Shown here piece after piece: positions 36,229-45,729 of a stretch of 63,708 nucleotides of DNA (positions within the stretch are counted from its first letter, which is position 1; each line of letters starts with the position of its first letter). Below the pieces are notes generated by a model. It was not told where the DNA came from and made no database searches. It saw only the letters and a list, made by a program, of their open reading frames with translations. The position numbers and the translations under genes were made by a program. The stretch is taken from NCBI RefSeq assembly GCF_009695545.1, contig NZ_VUNS01000028.1:1-63708 (forward strand), read 5' to 3'. The stretch comes from Victivallis lenta. Lineage in GTDB: Bacteria; Verrucomicrobiota; Lentisphaeria; Victivallales; Victivallaceae.

Positions 36229-36711
36229 ATGAGGAGCAACAGATGGACGCTGCCGGTCGCGGCGCTCGTTCTCGGAGCCATGCTCCCGGGCTGCGCGACC
36301 ACGGAGGAGAAACCGGCCCCGGCGCCGCTGGCCCGGATGTCGGCAGGCGAACGCGACGAAGGCGCCCGCAAGGTCGCCGAGGACTATATGGCGAACTTTG
36401 CAGCCGCTTTCCGCGACAGGGACATCGAAAAATTCAAGCGGGTCATCTCCCGGGAGCGGCAGAAACAGCTGACTCCCGAGAAATTCCAGGAGATTCTCAA
36501 CGCTTCACAGCGTGAGCAGGGAGAGCTCATCGACATGGAGCTGATCGGTGTTCTCGATCAGATCATCTATCAGTCGTATCTCTGGAAACTGACTTATGAG
36601 AAGAAGGATTCCGAAGGCAAACCGATCCGGCGCGACTTTCTCTATTTCGTCAGCATCGGCAAGGTCGGCGACAACGAGTACGCCATCGGCGGCTCGGGAT
36701 TCCGTCTCTAA
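36229..36711 (+). CDS. Small lipoprotein of unknown function
   Basis: A 160-residue protein with signal peptide and lipobox (LPVAALVLGAMLPGC), so predicted to be lipid-anchored in the outer or inner membrane. The mature part has one helical region (EDYMANFAAAFRDRDIEKFKRVISRE) and a beta half (KLTYEKKDSEGKPIRRDFLYFVSIGK), much like the small alpha-plus-beta NTF2/DUF-type lipoproteins. GGAGGAAG precedes the ATG. It stands between the aminotransferase and lexA, 50 nt before the latter. Confidence 0.8.
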   Translation: MRSNRWTLPVAALVLGAMLPGCATTEEKPAPAPLARMSAGERDEGARKVAEDYMANFAAAFRDRDIEKFKRVISRERQKQLTPEKFQEILNASQREQGELIDMELIGVLDQIIYQSYLWKLTYEKKDSEGKPIRRDFLYFVSIGKVGDNEYAIGGSGFRL

Positions 36712-36761
36712 AAGAGATTTCTCACAGACGTGACCAATTCCATAAAAAAGGGGAGAAAATC

Positions 36762-37394
36762 ATGAAGACTCTGACGGAGAAACAAAAGAACATCCTTGAA
36801 TTCATCGAGGAGTTTCTCGACCGGGAGGGAATGGCGCCGACCGTTTACGAGATCGCCGCCCATTTCGACATCAAAACCTCGACGGTCTTCGCGCATCTGC
36901 GCGCGCTGCAGCGCAAGAAGCAGCTTTCGCGCAGTTCGAAGGCGCGCAGCATCAGCCTCATCAACCGTCCCAACAGCCGCAACAAGGTGCCGCAGGGAGC
37001 GCTCCTGATCCCGCTGCTCGGCCGGGTCAATGCCGGCGCCCCGGCGGAGAGCCTCGAATATAAGGAGGGTGAAGTCTGCATCAGCTCCACGCTTGCGCCG
37101 GACTGCCCGCCGGAAAATCTGTTCGCGCTGCGCGTCCAGGGAGAAAGCATGCGCGACCTCGGCATCTACGAAGGCGATATCGTCATCGTCGCCCAGACCG
37201 CCGTAAAGCCCCGCAGCGGCGACATCGTCGTCGCGCTGCTGCAGGGCGGTGAAGTCACGGTCAAAAGCTTTTTCCCGAAGACCCAGGGCCGCATCGAACT
37301 TCGTCCGGCCAATCCGGAATACAACGTTCAAATCTATCCTGCCTCCGAAGTCAGCATTCAGGGCCGGGTGATCGAGCTCCGCCGCAAATACTGA
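36762..37394 (+). CDS. lexA: LexA repressor
   Basis: A 210-residue SOS repressor and self-cleaving protease. The N-terminal winged helix (LTEKQKNILEFIEEFL, APTVYEIAAHFDIKTSTVFAHL) is followed by the cleavage site Ala-Gly in GRVNAGAP. The catalytic Ser is in GESM and the Lys in EVTVKSF. The recognition helix differs from that of E. coli LexA, so its SOS box will differ. I see no E. coli- or Bacillus-type SOS box upstream. A GGGGAG site precedes ATG 36762. Confidence 0.95.
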   Translation: MKTLTEKQKNILEFIEEFLDREGMAPTVYEIAAHFDIKTSTVFAHLRALQRKKQLSRSSKARSISLINRPNSRNKVPQGALLIPLLGRVNAGAPAESLEYKEGEVCISSTLAPDCPPENLFALRVQGESMRDLGIYEGDIVIVAQTAVKPRSGDIVVALLQGGEVTVKSFFPKTQGRIELRPANPEYNVQIYPASEVSIQGRVIELRRKY

Positions 37395-37408
37395 ACCGTC
37401 ATCCGACT

Positions 37409-37455
37409 CCTCCGGGCCTGCCTGCTGTACTGCAGGACTCGGAGGGGGCATTTTC
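37409..37455 (+). terminator. Probable terminator after lexA
   Basis: CCTCCG (37409-37414) pairs with CGGAGG (37440-37445), and inside it CCTGC pairs with GCAGG. A GGGGGCATTTTC stretch follows. The rest of the gap up to 37678 holds no gene that I can support. Confidence 0.5.
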
Positions 37456-37678
37456 ATTCTTCCCCCGGCCGCGATGTCCGGCGGGGAAGCATGGATGGGG
37501 ATATGCAAGGCGGCGGGAGCGCCGGATACCGTCGTTTTTCAGTGCTCCGCACAAGTAAAAACAAGCGCGTTTCCGGCCGCACGCCGGGGAATATCCCGCG
37601 AAAACGGCTTCCCTGCAGCGGCGGAAAGCCGCAAAACGATTCCGCGGACCGCCCGCTTTAGTGACGCCAGGCCGGGTT

Positions 37679-38179
37679 TCAATCGAGCGAGGCGGCCATT
37701 GAGCGGAAGGTTTCGGCGGCGCGTGCCAGATCATCCACGTCGGGATGCAGCGCCGCCCGGTCCCAATGAGCCGGATGTTCCGTCGAAAGCATTTCCGACG
37801 GCGGCATCTGCCTGACCCATTTGACCCGGGCCGGATCGATCTTTCCCTGACACATGAAATATCCGAGCACTTCGTTCTCCTCGAAAAACGGCTTTACATT
37901 CTCAAGACAGATTTGCGCATGGTCTGAAGCCGGATCGGCGCCGAGGGTGAAGAATACTCCGACCTTTTTCCCCTTCAGCCGGCGCAGGTATTTCTGCACC
38001 TCGAAATTCGGCCGTTCCTTCTCGATCCAGAACCCGACCGCGACGAAATCGAAATCACGGTAATCCGGCGCGTCGGCCGGAGTGGCCAGCACCGTGTCTT
38101 CCCCGAGCCCCCGGGCGACCGCTTCGGCAACCCGCTTCGTATTTCCGCTCTTCGACGAATAAACCACCAGACTTTTCAT
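37679..38179 (-). CDS. Flavodoxin-like protein
   Basis: A 166-residue FMN-binding flavodoxin fold. The phosphate loop YSSKSGNTKRVAEAV lies at residues 7-21, and YRDFDFVAVGFWIEKERPN holds the second FMN contact. FMCQGKIDPARVKW follows. It may carry electrons to an oxidoreductase elsewhere. The ATG at 38179 is chosen because the fold starts there; an upstream in-frame extension to 38260 would lie across the promoter. AGGAGGAAAGG stands 11-13 nt before the ATG. It is transcribed towards lexA, convergently. Confidence 0.85.
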   Translation of the reverse strand: MKSLVVYSSKSGNTKRVAEAVARGLGEDTVLATPADAPDYRDFDFVAVGFWIEKERPNFEVQKYLRRLKGKKVGVFFTLGADPASDHAQICLENVKPFFEENEVLGYFMCQGKIDPARVKWVRQMPPSEMLSTEHPAHWDRAALHPDVDDLARAAETFRSMAASLD

Positions 38180-38258
38180 GACACTCGAACCTTTCCTCCT
38201 CTGAAATTGTTCCTCTCCTCCGGAGCCGCCCATAAACCGCGACAGGCCGCTTACCCTC

Positions 38259-38286
38259 AATATAATTCAGAAATCCTAATTGTCAA
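38259..38286 (-). promoter_or_regulatory. Promoter of the flavodoxin gene
   Basis: On the minus strand a consensus TTGACA (38286-38281) and TATATT (38264-38259) are 16 nt apart. This implies a leader of about 70 nt. Confidence 0.6.
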
Positions 38287-38396
38287 GCCATTCGTCCGCG
38301 AACCGGAAAATTTGCACGGAAAATGCTCGCATTTCGCAATCCGGGGAGTATTTTAATAAAAACCCAAGCTTCACCATCGAACACGGAGAGCAAGCC

Positions 38397-40709
38397 ATGA
38401 CCAGACAGATCGTCACCGCCCTGATCGCCGGTTCCGCGCTGTTCGCAGCCGCCGGCGAACCGGTCGTCCTGAAGAATTTCACCGACTCCGCGCGCTGCAC
38501 GCTGAAGAAGCCGTTCGCCTCCCTGTCGGCGGACGGCGCGACGCTGCGGATCGACACGACGGCAAGCGAAAACGAGTGGAATCCGGTTTTCCTGACCAAT
38601 CCCGGCGTGCTGAAACCGTCCACCGCCTACGTCGCGACCTTCCGCTGCCGGGTGGAAGAGCCCGATATGGATGCGAAGTTCCTGCACTTCCTCAGCCGGC
38701 CCGTCTCCGCCGGAAACGCCGCACTCGACACGATGCGGCAGAACGAGGGAGACAGCGCCACCTTCCGGCCGGTCAGAATCAAATTCCGCACCGGGAACGC
38801 CGCGGACTATGCGTTCCAGATCCATACCCACCGGAAGCTGAAGGGGGAAATCACCGATTTCCGGCTGGTCGAAGGGCTCGGCGAAGATTACTACCCCGCG
38901 ACGCCGGACGCCGCCCCCTGCACGGATTCGCCGGGACCGCTGCCGACCGGGGCGAAGGAGTTTTCGGTCCATCCGCCGTCGAATCCGGGCGGCGCCGTCG
39001 TCGAGGCGGCCGCCTTCGGCCTCTCCGCCGACGCGGCCGACAACGTCGATGCGCTGAACCGCGCTCTCGAACACTGCCGGGAAACCGGGGCGGCGAAACT
39101 GGCCGTCGCTCCCGGAACCTACCGGATGACCGCCGATCGGCCGGTCAGGCTCGAACGGATGCGGGATTTCATCTTCGACGGCGGCGGCGCGACATTCGTC
39201 TGGCACAAGAAACGCGAAGCGAATTTCCGGCTCGACGGCTGCGAGCGGGTCGTCATGCGCAATTTCAAAATGGACTGGGAGTGGGAGAAGGACCCGCTGG
39301 CCAGCCTGGTCGAAGTCGTCGACGCCTCCGACAGTCACGTCGACTTCCGCTTCTGCGAATATGAGACGTTTCCGCGCCGCGACCTTCGCATCGCCATCGT
39401 CAGCAGTTACGATCCGGCCACAAAGTCGGTCGGAATCGAAGGCGGGTTCGACCGCGGGTTCGAATTCTTCGCCGGGCGGAACCGCCCCGAAACCGAATGG
39501 CTTTCAGGCAATGTGCTCCGGGTCCGCGGCCGGAACCTGTCGCCCTTCCGCCGGGGACAGCTCTTCCGCATGCAGCACTACTACTACGACATGAACGGCT
39601 TCGTCATGAGCGACAACCGCCACCTGACGCTTGAGGACATCGATATTTACTCCTGCGCCGGACACGCCTTTGTGGTCAGCGGCCTCCAGCAGTACTGGGA
39701 GTTCCGGAGAGTCAACATCGCCGCGCCGGCCGGAGTGCCGCGCCGGCTCATCACCTGCACGGCCGACCACTGCCATATCGCGCGTTCGCGCGGATTCTTC
39801 AAGATGGAGGATTGCGAATTCAGCCTCGGCGCGGACGACTGTCTGAACGCGCACGACTGCTCCGGCTACGCCGAAAAATCCGGCACGCACTCGGTTACGA
39901 CGCGGAACGTCAAATTCATCGACACCTTCCGCCCCGGCGCGCCGGTCGAGCTCCGCCACGGCGACTACTCCCCGACCGGCTTCCGCTCCGCGGTCAAATC
40001 GGTCCGCCCCGTCGATGCGGAAAAGGGGATGCACGAGATCACCTTTGAAGACCCGGTTCCGGAGCCGGTCGACCGCGGCTTCATCCTGTTCAACTGGACC
40101 TACGACACACGGAACATCATCGTGCGGAACTGCTTCTTCCACGACAACCGCGCGCGCGGCATCCTGCTGCTCGGGCGCGACATCACGCTCGAAAACAACC
40201 ATTTCCGGCACAATGAGATGGGGGCGATCAAGATCGAAACCGGCTACACCTTCAACGCCTGGAGCGAAGGGTACGGCGCGGACAACATCGTCGTGCGGAA
40301 CAACCGCTTCGACAGCGTGAATCCGCGCGGCGCCGGCAGCGGCGGCAAGGCGCGCGACATCTACATGGGCGTCTACATGGAAACCGATCCGTCGATGCGG
40401 CGGACCGACTACCCGATCCTGTCGAACATCCTGTTCGAAAATAACACGTTCAAGGACAGCTACGGGCTCGTCGCCTTCATCAGTTCGGCCGGGAACGTGA
40501 CCTTCCGGAACAACACCTTCACGAATCCGACCCCGCGTCGGGACCCGCTGCCCTACCGCGCCGCGTTTTACGTGACCAACGCAACCGGAGTCAGGATCGT
40601 GAACAACCGCTATATCGCTTCGCCGAACGTGCCGAATCCCGGCGTCTACGCCGACCCCGATTCCGTAAAGGGGCTCGTCGCCGCCGGAAACACGGTCGTC
40701 AGCGAATAG
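38397..40709 (+). CDS. Secreted right-handed beta-helix glycosidase-like protein
   Basis: A 770-residue protein with signal peptide MTRQIVTALIAGSALFAAAG. Residues about 20-165 look like a beta domain. From about 200 the rungs of a right-handed parallel beta helix are clear (FIFDGGGATFVWHKK, MRNFKMDWEW, FFKMEDCEFSLGADDCLNAHD, IIVRNCFFHDNRARGILLL, NILFENNTFKDSYG). The fold and the double Asp recall GH28/GH110-like enzymes. The substrate is unknown, with alpha-galactosides a guess. It ends overlapping the convergent next gene by 11 nt. Confidence 0.75.
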   Translation: MTRQIVTALIAGSALFAAAGEPVVLKNFTDSARCTLKKPFASLSADGATLRIDTTASENEWNPVFLTNPGVLKPSTAYVATFRCRVEEPDMDAKFLHFLSRPVSAGNAALDTMRQNEGDSATFRPVRIKFRTGNAADYAFQIHTHRKLKGEITDFRLVEGLGEDYYPATPDAAPCTDSPGPLPTGAKEFSVHPPSNPGGAVVEAAAFGLSADAADNVDALNRALEHCRETGAAKLAVAPGTYRMTADRPVRLERMRDFIFDGGGATFVWHKKREANFRLDGCERVVMRNFKMDWEWEKDPLASLVEVVDASDSHVDFRFCEYETFPRRDLRIAIVSSYDPATKSVGIEGGFDRGFEFFAGRNRPETEWLSGNVLRVRGRNLSPFRRGQLFRMQHYYYDMNGFVMSDNRHLTLEDIDIYSCAGHAFVVSGLQQYWEFRRVNIAAPAGVPRRLITCTADHCHIARSRGFFKMEDCEFSLGADDCLNAHDCSGYAEKSGTHSVTTRNVKFIDTFRPGAPVELRHGDYSPTGFRSAVKSVRPVDAEKGMHEITFEDPVPEPVDRGFILFNWTYDTRNIIVRNCFFHDNRARGILLLGRDITLENNHFRHNEMGAIKIETGYTFNAWSEGYGADNIVVRNNRFDSVNPRGAGSGGKARDIYMGVYMETDPSMRRTDYPILSNILFENNTFKDSYGLVAFISSAGNVTFRNNTFTNPTPRRDPLPYRAAFYVTNATGVRIVNNRYIASPNVPNPGVYADPDSVKGLVAAGNTVVSE

Positions 40710-42342
40710 TCCGGGCATTGTCCGCCGCCGGGACCTCCGGCCGCAGCAGCGGCCGGAACGTCCCGAGGCCGCTTTGCACGAGAAGCGCGATCACGGCGTC
40801 GACATTGCCGGAGTCGACCGGCAGCAGCGGTGCGATCTCCTCTCCCCGGCGGTTCTCCCCGTCGTCACCCACCCTTTTCAGCTCTTCCGGCAGCAGGGAG
40901 GCGAGATCGAGGTGCGGCAGCTTCAGCGCCTCGATTCCGGCGCCGGCGAGGCGGCCGTCGCGGATCGCGGCGAAAACCTCCTTGAACTCCATCGCCCCGG
41001 CTTCGCAGACAAAGACCGCCGGACGGCTCCCCGGCGGACGTTTCCAGAGCTCCGTCCCGGTCCACGCCCTCCAGCCGGCGCCGAACGAAAAAAAACACGC
41101 AGCATCGTCGTGCCCGGCAAACGACGCATCGAGTTTTGCGGCGGTCAGCCCGTCCGGCACGAATTCGACGGTCACGCCCGCCTCCTCTGCCAGCTCCGCG
41201 AGCGGGGCGGTCACGACCTCGGCCGCTTCGTCGTATTCCCGTTCGCCGCCGAACCTTTCCGATACGCCGATCACGACCTTTTTTCCGGCAAAATGCCGCC
41301 GTAAAACCGAGGCGAAAAACGGGACCTTCGGCAGATGGCTGCGCGTCAGTTTCTCCCGCACCTCCCACTGATACGGCGTCGTGCGCGCAAGTTTCTCAAG
41401 CTTCCGCATGCCCGGCGTCAGGATGCCGAGCGCCGCCAGCATCATCGGCGCAAACGGAGCGTAATGGATCGCCACCATGACCGCCCACGGGATCCAGCCC
41501 GGCACGAAATCGCAGAGTCCGAACACGGCAAGCAGGATATAAACCAGACAGCGCGTCACCGTACGGTTGCGGTATTTCAGCTGCTCTTCGCCTTCCGGCG
41601 GCCGGAACTCCGGATCGACCCGCTCCGCCAGCAGCCGGTACGGGTTGGCGAAGCATTGCAGAATCCGATTCGCGCAACGCAGCGCGATCCAGCCGAACAA
41701 CGCCTGCTCGAAGCGGAGATAGCGCGCCCCGGCGAGTCCGGCCGCCAGCCAGAAGGTGACCAGTCCGAAATAGAGCGATCCCGTACAATACAGCCGCATC
41801 GCCGGCGGGAGCTTCGGGACCGGACGCCAGAACGGCTTGCCGGGCAGGGCCTCCGGCACCCGGTCGAACGCCTCGAGCAGCGACTCGTCCCAGCCGTGCC
41901 CCTGCTTCGACCAGAGGGCGTGAAACGCCCTGCCGCCGTCCCCGCCGCGGACCGACAGCCGTTTCGCCGCCAGCTCGGCGACCGCCTCCACCCTGCCGTC
42001 GATTTCGAAGCGGACGCGCCGGCCGTCCGCGGCCCAGACGAAACGAAACGAATGAAAACGGCGGCCGCCGTCCCCGGAGGAAAAGAGCCGGACCCGGTCC
42101 AGCGGCCGCCGATCGAGTTCGAAGTCACATGCCTCGAGCCAGCCCCCCTCACCGTCCACCCGGAACCGCACCAGCGGCGGAGCCTCAAGCCCGTAACGCG
42201 GATCGGCCGGGTAGCCGTAACAGGTGACCGGCTTCAGCGCAGTCCAGTAAAACGGCTCCTCGCCTTCGACGACGAGGGTCATCTCCCGCTCCGGCCCCCT
42301 CCCCGCCGCGAGATACAGCAGAATACAGCGAAAACGGTCCAT
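40699..42342 (-). CDS. Membrane protein of unknown function
   Basis: A 547-residue protein. The first 180 residues are predicted soluble, with beta strands and many Trp, Phe and Arg (FYWTALKPVTCYGYPADP, RRFHSFRFVWAADGRRVRFEIDG). Four hydrophobic segments follow at about 195-330 (LYFGLVTFWLAAGLAG, CLVYILLAVFGLCDFVPGWIPWAVMVAIHY). The C-terminal 190 residues form a soluble alpha/beta region (KKVVIGVSERFGGEREYDEAAEV, ACFFSFGAGWRAWTG). The first half recalls glycosyltransferase-adjacent proteins, but no family is recognised. It lies downstream of the GT9 gene on the same strand, 61 nt away, so an envelope role is possible. Confidence 0.6.
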   Translation of the reverse strand: MDRFRCILLYLAAGRGPEREMTLVVEGEEPFYWTALKPVTCYGYPADPRYGLEAPPLVRFRVDGEGGWLEACDFELDRRPLDRVRLFSSGDGGRRFHSFRFVWAADGRRVRFEIDGRVEAVAELAAKRLSVRGGDGGRAFHALWSKQGHGWDESLLEAFDRVPEALPGKPFWRPVPKLPPAMRLYCTGSLYFGLVTFWLAAGLAGARYLRFEQALFGWIALRCANRILQCFANPYRLLAERVDPEFRPPEGEEQLKYRNRTVTRCLVYILLAVFGLCDFVPGWIPWAVMVAIHYAPFAPMMLAALGILTPGMRKLEKLARTTPYQWEVREKLTRSHLPKVPFFASVLRRHFAGKKVVIGVSERFGGEREYDEAAEVVTAPLAELAEEAGVTVEFVPDGLTAAKLDASFAGHDDAACFFSFGAGWRAWTGTELWKRPPGSRPAVFVCEAGAMEFKEVFAAIRDGRLAGAGIEALKLPHLDLASLLPEELKRVGDDGENRRGEEIAPLLPVDSGNVDAVIALLVQSGLGTFRPLLRPEVPAADNARTIR

Positions 42343-42403
42343 CCGTCACCACTCCTTTTTAATATGGGACGCCCGGGGGGATGCATTCTTAGCGGGAGAA
42401 CGA

Positions 42404-43537
42404 TTATTTCCGCGCGCCGGCCGCCCGTTCGGTCCGCAGCAGGTCGTCGATTTCGGCAATGACCATCCCGGGAGTGATCGCCCGGATGCAGCGCCGGTGC
42501 CCCTCCCGGCATTCGCGCCGGAAGCACGGGGAACACTCGATCTTCTCGTACAGGAGCCGCCAGTTCGGGCTGATCGGTCCCGTCGCCGTGAAATCGGTCG
42601 GCCCGAAAACCGCCACGCCGGGGCGCCCGAGCGCGGCCGCCAGATGCATGATCCCGGAATCGTTCGCGACCGTCATCGCGGAACTCCTCAGAAGATGCAT
42701 GAGTTCGATCAGCGATGTGCCGCCGGATAAATTGTACGCCTTGCGCGGATCGAGCCCTTCGACCACTTCATCCCCGATCTTCCGCTCGGCTCCGCTGCCG
42801 AGCACGGCGACGATGCCGCCCGCTTCGACCCAGTGCCGGGCCACCGCCGCGAAGTTCTCCGACGGCCACCGCTTCGCGGCCCCGTACGCGGCGCCCGAGG
42901 CGACGGTCAGCAGCTTCGGGTGCTCGCAGAGCGCGGTGATCGCCGGCGGCAGTTCGTCGACTCCGGGCGAAAGCCGGAACTCCGGCAGGACGCCGTCCCA
43001 GTCCGGAGCGCCGAGCGCCGACGCGATGGCCAGATAACGGTTTGCATGGTGAATGTTTGCCGGCTCCCGCTCCGGCCGCGGCGGAAACGCGAATGCGCGC
43101 CGCAGCAGAAATGAACGGCAGCGCGCTTTCGCCCCGTACAGATTCGGAACTCCGGCCAGGCGCATCGAGAACGCATCGCGGAACGAATTGTTGAAAAGCA
43201 CGCCGACTCCGAGCCGGAGCCGCCGCAGCAGCATCAGCTCCTCGCGGCTCCAGCTGCTGTGAATGCGCTCGAGCGGCACAATCCCGTCGACGACCGGCAG
43301 CGAGTGGTAAAGCGCCCGCTGCCCGGCCGGCGCGATGCAGTAGAGCGCACAACGCGGAGGAATGATTTTGCGGAGCTGGCCGAGCGCGGGCAGCGCCATC
43401 ACGGCGTCGCCCAGATGGTTCGGCATGCGGACCGCCATTCCGTTGCGCCACATGCCGGGATCCGGCACGATCTTTTCGAACTGCGGCGACGGGAAATCCC
43501 GCCGGATGTCAAGCATATGCACGGGGCGCTCGCTCAT
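42404..43537 (-). CDS. GT9 heptosyltransferase-like glycosyltransferase
   Basis: A 377-residue cytoplasmic glycosyltransferase of family 9. NHLGDAVMALPAL is the N-terminal acceptor-binding loop, RWPSENFAAVARHW and NDSGIMHLAAALGRPGVAVFGPTD form the ADP-heptose site, and CSPCFRRECREGHRRCI is the cysteine cluster typical of this family. It should add a heptose (or a related sugar) to lipid A-core. The start at 43537 follows GGAGGAG; a longer frame to 43618 lacks a site. Supports an LPS-bearing outer membrane. Confidence 0.9.
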   Translation of the reverse strand: MSERPVHMLDIRRDFPSPQFEKIVPDPGMWRNGMAVRMPNHLGDAVMALPALGQLRKIIPPRCALYCIAPAGQRALYHSLPVVDGIVPLERIHSSWSREELMLLRRLRLGVGVLFNNSFRDAFSMRLAGVPNLYGAKARCRSFLLRRAFAFPPRPEREPANIHHANRYLAIASALGAPDWDGVLPEFRLSPGVDELPPAITALCEHPKLLTVASGAAYGAAKRWPSENFAAVARHWVEAGGIVAVLGSGAERKIGDEVVEGLDPRKAYNLSGGTSLIELMHLLRSSAMTVANDSGIMHLAAALGRPGVAVFGPTDFTATGPISPNWRLLYEKIECSPCFRRECREGHRRCIRAITPGMVIAEIDDLLRTERAAGARK

Positions 43538-43676
43538 TGCGCCATACTCCTCCGGAATTGAATCAGTGAAAAAGTCATCTTCGGCCTCAATGCCCGTAAG
43601 ATACCATAATGCGGACATTTTTTCAATCGTGAAGCCGGGAAAGTACGCACTTTTGCAAGAAAAAATGAGTTTCTGC

Positions 43677-43705
43677 TTGCAATTTCCGGCAAAACAAGGT
43701 TTATT
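43677..43705 (+). promoter_or_regulatory. Possible mreB promoter
   Basis: TTGCAA at 43677-43682 and, 17 nt on, TTTATT at 43700-43705, about 57 nt before mreB. The -10 is poor. Confidence 0.3.
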
Positions 43706-43761
43706 ATATCATGAGGATAATTTTGTGTGTTAAATTCCATACAATTCAGGATTAAGGTTCG

Positions 43762-44787
43762 ATGAGTACTCAATGCGTGGCAAAACTTTTTTCGACCCAT
43801 ATCGGAATTGACCTCGGAACCGCCAATTGTCTGGTTTACGTGCGGGATCTCGGGATCGTTCTGAACGAACCGTCGGTCGTGGCGATCAAAGAGAGCACCC
43901 ATGAAGTGCTCAATGTCGGCAGCGAGGCGAAAAGCATGCTCGGCAAATGTCCGGGCAACATCCGGGCCATCCGTCCGATGAAGGACGGCGTCATCGCCGA
44001 CTTCGAAATCACCGAAGAGATGCTGCGCTACTTCATCCAGAAAGCGATCCGCTACGTTCCGTGGCGCAAGCGGCTGCTGAGCCCGCGCGTGCTCGTGGCC
44101 GTCCCGTCCGGCATCACCGAGGTCGAAAAGCGGGCGGTGAAGGATTCGGCCAAGCGCGCCGGCGCCGGGGAAGTCGTGCTCATCGAGGAGCCGATGGCGG
44201 CGGCGGTCGGCGTCGGGCTCCCGGTCGCGGAGCCGGCCGGCAGCATGATCGTCGATATCGGCGGCGGCACGACCGAGGTTGCGGTCATTTCGCTCTCCGG
44301 CATCGTCGGGGCGAAAAGCGTCCGCGTCGGCGGCGACGAGCTCGACACCGCGATCACGCAGCACCTCCGGAAAGTTTACAATCTCATGATCGGCGAACTG
44401 ACCGCCGAGCAGATCAAGATCCGCATCGGCAGCGCCTACCCGGTCAAGGACGACGAAAGTCTGGAGGTCAAGGGCCTCGACCTCGTGTCGCGTGTGCCGA
44501 AGACCGTCCGGATCACGGCGGCCGAGATCCGCATGGCGCTCCAGGAGCCGGTCACGACCATTATCGAAGCCGTCCGCGCGACGCTCGAACGCTGCCCCCC
44601 CGATCTTGCGGCCGATCTGATCGACCGCGGCATCATGCTGGCCGGCGGCGGCGCCATGCTGAGCGGCCTCGACAAACTTTTAACCGAAGAAACCGGGCTG
44701 CCCGTGTTCATCTCCGAGGAGCCGCTCAACGCGGTCGCGAAGGGAACCGGCGTCATGCTCCAGGAAGACAGCATCTGGTCATCGTAG
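43762..44787 (+). CDS. mreB: Rod-shape actin homologue MreB
   Basis: A 341-residue actin-like ATPase that directs lateral wall growth. IGIDLGTANCLVYV is the phosphate-1 motif, SMIVDIGGGTTEVAVISLSG phosphate-2, and IMLAGGGAMLSGLDKLL the adenosine loop. Membrane-binding features at the extreme N-terminus are short. No mreC or mreD follows; instead a DUF2156 gene starts 1 nt later. Confidence 0.95.
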   Translation: MSTQCVAKLFSTHIGIDLGTANCLVYVRDLGIVLNEPSVVAIKESTHEVLNVGSEAKSMLGKCPGNIRAIRPMKDGVIADFEITEEMLRYFIQKAIRYVPWRKRLLSPRVLVAVPSGITEVEKRAVKDSAKRAGAGEVVLIEEPMAAAVGVGLPVAEPAGSMIVDIGGGTTEVAVISLSGIVGAKSVRVGGDELDTAITQHLRKVYNLMIGELTAEQIKIRIGSAYPVKDDESLEVKGLDLVSRVPKTVRITAAEIRMALQEPVTTIIEAVRATLERCPPDLAADLIDRGIMLAGGGAMLSGLDKLLTEETGLPVFISEEPLNAVAKGTGVMLQEDSIWSS

Positions 44788-44788
44788 A

Positions 44789-45685
44789 ATGAAAATCGAT
44801 CTGAAATCTCTCCGTCCCGTCGCCCTGGCGGACCGCACGTTGTTTGAGTCCAAACTCGCCGAACAGCCGTCGCAGAGCTGCGAGTGCAGCTTTGCGAACC
44901 TGTTCATGTACCAGCAGCCGTATGGAATCGACTTTGTCGAGGCCGACGGGCGGCTCATCGTGTACGAGCACGCCAGCCGGACCATCCACTACCCGATCGG
45001 CCGCTGGACACCGCCGGAAGAACTCCGGGCCGTTTCGGACGCCTTCGTCGCGGCAGGTCTCACCGACGGCGGAATCTACGACGTCCCCGAGGAGTTTCTC
45101 GACCGCCATCCCGACTGCGACCGCTTTTTCGAGCTCGAGTACGACGAGGGCGCGATCGATTACCTCTACTCGATCGAGAAGATCGCGACCTTTTCCGGCC
45201 CGAAGCTCCGCAAGAAGCACAATCTGGTCAAGCAGTTCCAGACCAACTGGCCGTACGCCGAAGTGCGCAAAATCACGCGTGACGAAATTCCGGCCGTCGC
45301 CCGGCTCGCCAAAGAGCTGAATTCGCGGCTGCCTCCGTGCGAATTCCTCGAAGAGGAGGAGCTCGCCATGAACCGCGCGTGGGAGAACTTCGAAGCGCTC
45401 GGACTCGGCGGCATCGTGTTGTACGCCGAGCCGGATTATCCGGCAGGCTTTTCGATTTACAGCATGCTTTCGCCGGATACGGTCGACATCCACTTCGAGA
45501 AGGCGGACCACACCGCGAAGGGCGCGCCGCAGACGCTGACCTGGCAGCTGGCCATCGCACTCCGGAACAAGGCGAAATTCATGAACCGCGAACAGGATAT
45601 GAATGAGGAATCGCTCCGTCACGCCAAGCGGTCGCTCGACCCGGAACGCTTCTTCAAACGCTATTTCCTGCGCGGAATCAACTGA
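44789..45685 (+). CDS. DUF2156 (LPG-synthase C-terminal-like) protein
   Basis: A 298-residue protein of the DUF2156 family, a double GNAT fold like the catalytic part of lysyl-phosphatidylglycerol synthase. YDEGAIDYLYSIEKIATFSG and KLRKKHNLVKQFQ at residues about 110-150, MNREQDMNEESLRHAKRSLDP near the end are family hallmarks. It has no membrane segments, so it may not be a lipid aminoacyl transferase. It begins one base after the mreB stop, so the two are co-translated. Confidence 0.82.
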   Translation: MKIDLKSLRPVALADRTLFESKLAEQPSQSCECSFANLFMYQQPYGIDFVEADGRLIVYEHASRTIHYPIGRWTPPEELRAVSDAFVAAGLTDGGIYDVPEEFLDRHPDCDRFFELEYDEGAIDYLYSIEKIATFSGPKLRKKHNLVKQFQTNWPYAEVRKITRDEIPAVARLAKELNSRLPPCEFLEEEELAMNRAWENFEALGLGGIVLYAEPDYPAGFSIYSMLSPDTVDIHFEKADHTAKGAPQTLTWQLAIALRNKAKFMNREQDMNEESLRHAKRSLDPERFFKRYFLRGIN

Positions 45686-45729
45686 CGGGCCGCTCCGGTC
45701 TTCCGGAAGCAACGCGAAAGGGCCGTTTT

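Noticed and set aside
37395-37678. Small plus- and minus-strand frames between lexA and the flavodoxin gene
   Set aside because: They are short, low-complexity readings that overlap the lexA terminator and have no ribosome binding site.
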